From Flavobacterium nackdongense (GTDB lineage Bacteria > Bacteroidota > Bacteroidia > Flavobacteriales > Flavobacteriaceae), in the NCBI RefSeq assembly GCF_004355225.1, contig NZ_CP037933.1, forward strand, positions 682,001-746,000: 64,000 nt of DNA, given 5' to 3'. Below, one piece after another: positions 62,172-64,000 of this stretch (position 1 is the first letter of the stretch; every line of letters starts with the position of its first letter). The position numbers and the translations under genes are program-made. The notes beneath the pieces are model-generated. The model was not told the origin of the DNA. It saw only the letters and a program-made list of their open reading frames with translations, and searched no databases.

Positions 62172-64000
62172 ATGTCCATAAAAATAGCCATTTCACATAA
62201 AACAGCTTACAAATTTGATCGAAGTGTAAAATTGTTTCCTCATCTCTTTCGACTTCGTCCAGCCGCCCATTCCAGAACCGTTATCGAAGGCTATTCTTTT
62301 AAGATTTATCCCGAAAATCATTTTATCAATTGGCAACAAGACCCTTTCGGCAATTACCAAGCGAGAGTCGTTTTCAACGAAAAATCTACGGAACTCCGGG
62401 TGGAAGTGGAAGTGATTGCCAAGCTGAAAGTCATCAATCCGTTTGACTTTTTTGTCGAAGAATACGCCGAAACCTTTCCTTTTTGTTATGAAAATAATTT
62501 GTTCAAAGAGTTATTTCCCTATTTAGAAGTAAAAGATACAGGAACGAAATTTGATGCTTTTGTGGCGCAATTGGCTCAGCTAAAGGACTTGAAAACAGTC
62601 GATTTTTTGGTGTACGCCAATCAATTGGTATTTCAAACTTTAAGTTACAATATCCGCCTCGAAGTGGGTGTTCAAAGCAGTGAAGAAACCTTGGCGCTCC
62701 AAAGCGGTTCCTGTCGTGATTTTGCTTGGTTGTTGGTGCAGGCCTTGCGCAGTATTGGCTTGGCAACTCGATTTGTGTCGGGTTATTTGGTGCAACTGAC
62801 TTCGGATGTCAAATCGCTCGATGGGCCGTCGGGTCCCGAAAATGATTTTACCGATTTGCACGCTTGGGTCGAAGTATATTTGCCCGGAGCGGGCTGGATT
62901 GGACTCGACCCTACTTCGGGGCTATTTGCCGGCGAAGGTCATATTCCGTTGAGCTGTACGCCCGATTACGAGAGTGCTGCTCCCGTGACGGGTGCTACTG
63001 AAATCTGTCAGGTGGCATTTGAATTTGACAATACGGTCACTCGGATTCACGAAGACCCGAGAGTCACCAAACCCTATACCGAAAAGCAATGGGAAGCCAT
63101 TATGGAGGTGGGTAATGTGGTTGAAAAAGACTTAATCGAAGGCGATGTTCGTTTGACAATGGGGGGCGAACCTACCTTTGTTTCCATCGATGATTTTGAA
63201 TCTCCCGAGTGGAATTCTACTGCCGATGGGCCTTTGAAACGCAAATTGGCTTACGATTTGGCACTCCGACTGAAGGGTCGTTTTGCTCACGGCGGATTGC
63301 TTCATTTTGGTCAGGGCAAATGGTATCCGGGCGAATTGTTTCCGCGTTGGCAATATGCTTTGTATTGGAGAAAAGACGGCTTACCGATGTGGAAAAACGA
63401 TGGTTTGATTGCCAAAGAGGACGGCAAAAAATATACTTTTCACGATGCCGAACGTTTTGCCATTGAACTCACCAAATACTTGGGCATTGACACCAAAAAC
63501 ATCAATCCTACCTATGAAGACCCAATTTACTGGGCTTTGGAAGAAGGAAAATTGCCCGTGAATTTAGACCCGCTAGCAGTTAATCTCAAAGATTCGGTGC
63601 AGCGTCATACGTTGGCTAAATTATTGGAAAAAGGCCTGAACAATCCTTCGGGTTTTGTGTTGCCATTGAAATGGATTCATGAATCCCATCATTGGGTGAG
63701 CTGTGTTTGGGAATTCCGAAGAGGGCAATGCTATTTGATACCTGGGAACTCCCCTATTGGCTTGCGTTTGCCTCTAGAATCCTTGCCCAAAGTGTCTAAA
63801 AACAAAAGAGAGCAACCCATTGCCCGAAGTTTATTCGAAGAATTACCTCCTTTGGGTGATTACCATCAATCTTTGGAAGAACGCTATGGCACTGCATCAG
63901 CAGCTTATAAAGCGACCGTTGCTCCAAAATTAGAAGACGAAAAAGAAGAAGAGCAAGAAAAGGAAGCTTTACTATTTGAAGTAGATACCTTTTCGACGGC
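62172..64000 (+). CDS. Transglutaminase-like plus DUF2126 protein, 3' end outside the window
   Basis: 609 residues visible. N-terminal Bact_transglu_N domain ('IAISHKTAYKFDRSVKLFPHLFRLRP'), then the transglutaminase core: catalytic Cys in 'SGSCRDFAWLLVQALRSIGL' near 185, His in 'TDLHAWVEVYLPGAGWIGLDPTSGL' near 235, with Asp in 'GLDPT'. From about 310 a DUF2126-type domain starts ('LTMGGEPTFVSIDDFESPEW', 'GKWYPGELFPRWQYALYWR'). Full-length proteins are about 1100 residues, so roughly half is seen. Family members lie next to circularly permuted ATP-grasp enzymes; here the gene follows a repeat-filled gap. Confidence 0.9.
   Translation, partial: MSIKIAISHKTAYKFDRSVKLFPHLFRLRPAAHSRTVIEGYSFKIYPENHFINWQQDPFGNYQARVVFNEKSTELRVEVEVIAKLKVINPFDFFVEEYAETFPFCYENNLFKELFPYLEVKDTGTKFDAFVAQLAQLKDLKTVDFLVYANQLVFQTLSYNIRLEVGVQSSEETLALQSGSCRDFAWLLVQALRSIGLATRFVSGYLVQLTSDVKSLDGPSGPENDFTDLHAWVEVYLPGAGWIGLDPTSGLFAGEGHIPLSCTPDYESAAPVTGATEICQVAFEFDNTVTRIHEDPRVTKPYTEKQWEAIMEVGNVVEKDLIEGDVRLTMGGEPTFVSIDDFESPEWNSTADGPLKRKLAYDLALRLKGRFAHGGLLHFGQGKWYPGELFPRWQYALYWRKDGLPMWKNDGLIAKEDGKKYTFHDAERFAIELTKYLGIDTKNINPTYEDPIYWALEEGKLPVNLDPLAVNLKDSVQRHTLAKLLEKGLNNPSGFVLPLKWIHESHHWVSCVWEFRRGQCYLIPGNSPIGLRLPLESLPKVSKNKREQPIARSLFEELPPLGDYHQSLEERYGTASAAYKATVAPKLEDEKEEEQEKEALLFEVDTFST

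Noticed and set aside
1..64000. tRNA or rRNA genes
   Set aside because: No cloverleaf with TTCGA arm or rRNA segment was recognised on either strand.

Overview
The window looks like a chromosomal segment of a gliding Flavobacterium or a close relative (Bacteroidota). The DNA is AT-rich, several promoters fit the TTTG-N19-TAnnTTTG pattern of this phylum, and the window carries gldF and gldG, a SprB-like giant adhesin with a type IX secretion C-terminus, a PorP/SprF partner, and intergenic DNA full of short palindromic and 'ttaatcggttaa'-like repeats.

Region 1 (1-22.9 kb) is mostly core: a truncated REP-associated transposase with its palindromes, a decayed small gene, YifB/ComM, a Gfo/Idh/MocA oxidoreductase, a dipeptide epimerase followed by a BioF-fold PLP enzyme, an ammonium transporter, PurC, a DUF502 membrane protein, a HAD phosphatase, PhoH, a SAM hydrolase, a small monooxygenase, GldF-GldG, DnaN, a universal stress protein, a membrane-anchored MutS-like ATPase, MnmE and an HU-like protein.

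Region 2 (23.1-37.5 kb) is a defence or conflict island, all on the plus strand. A type I restriction-modification locus (hsdR, hsdS, hsdM) is split by cargo. Between hsdR and hsdS sits a tightly overlapping four-gene set that I read as an ABC-three-component-like system (effector-associated small protein, C-terminal-domain protein, middle component, Rad50-like ATPase with a zinc-hook motif). Between hsdS and hsdM sit a GNAT-like protein, an orphan 3' fragment of a second hsdS, and a putative toxin with an MqsA/Panacea antitoxin. A LytTR response regulator, a MoxR/CobS-like AAA ATPase, an unrecognised protein and a 36-residue Pro/Asn-rich peptide follow.

Region 3 (37.8-48.7 kb) carries a small exported repeat protein, the 2753-residue adhesin, its SprF-like partner, and a complete IS200-like element whose right end has grown into a 17-bp minisatellite. 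A deletion derivative of the same element lies at 10.45-10.58 kb.

Region 4 (48.8-64 kb) is accessory. Its main feature is an eight-gene run (50.9-58.0 kb) containing two DUF4407-type coiled-coil membrane proteins, a membrane-anchored transglutaminase-fold protein, a four-helix membrane protein, and two exported proteins, one a nuclease-fold enzyme. I know of no described system with this composition. A DUF1826 protein, a GYF-domain protein flanked by 301-bp direct repeats, two decayed RhuM-family pieces and the start of a large transglutaminase/DUF2126 protein finish the window.

A 48-bp promoter-like element, with an ATGWGG-N4-CCGTAAG block at the -33 position and a TAnnTTTG -7 box, lies upstream of the hsdR operon and the adhesin, and twice upstream of the DUF4407 operon. 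It may couple these accessory loci to a shared regulator. All names come from reading motifs; no database was searched.
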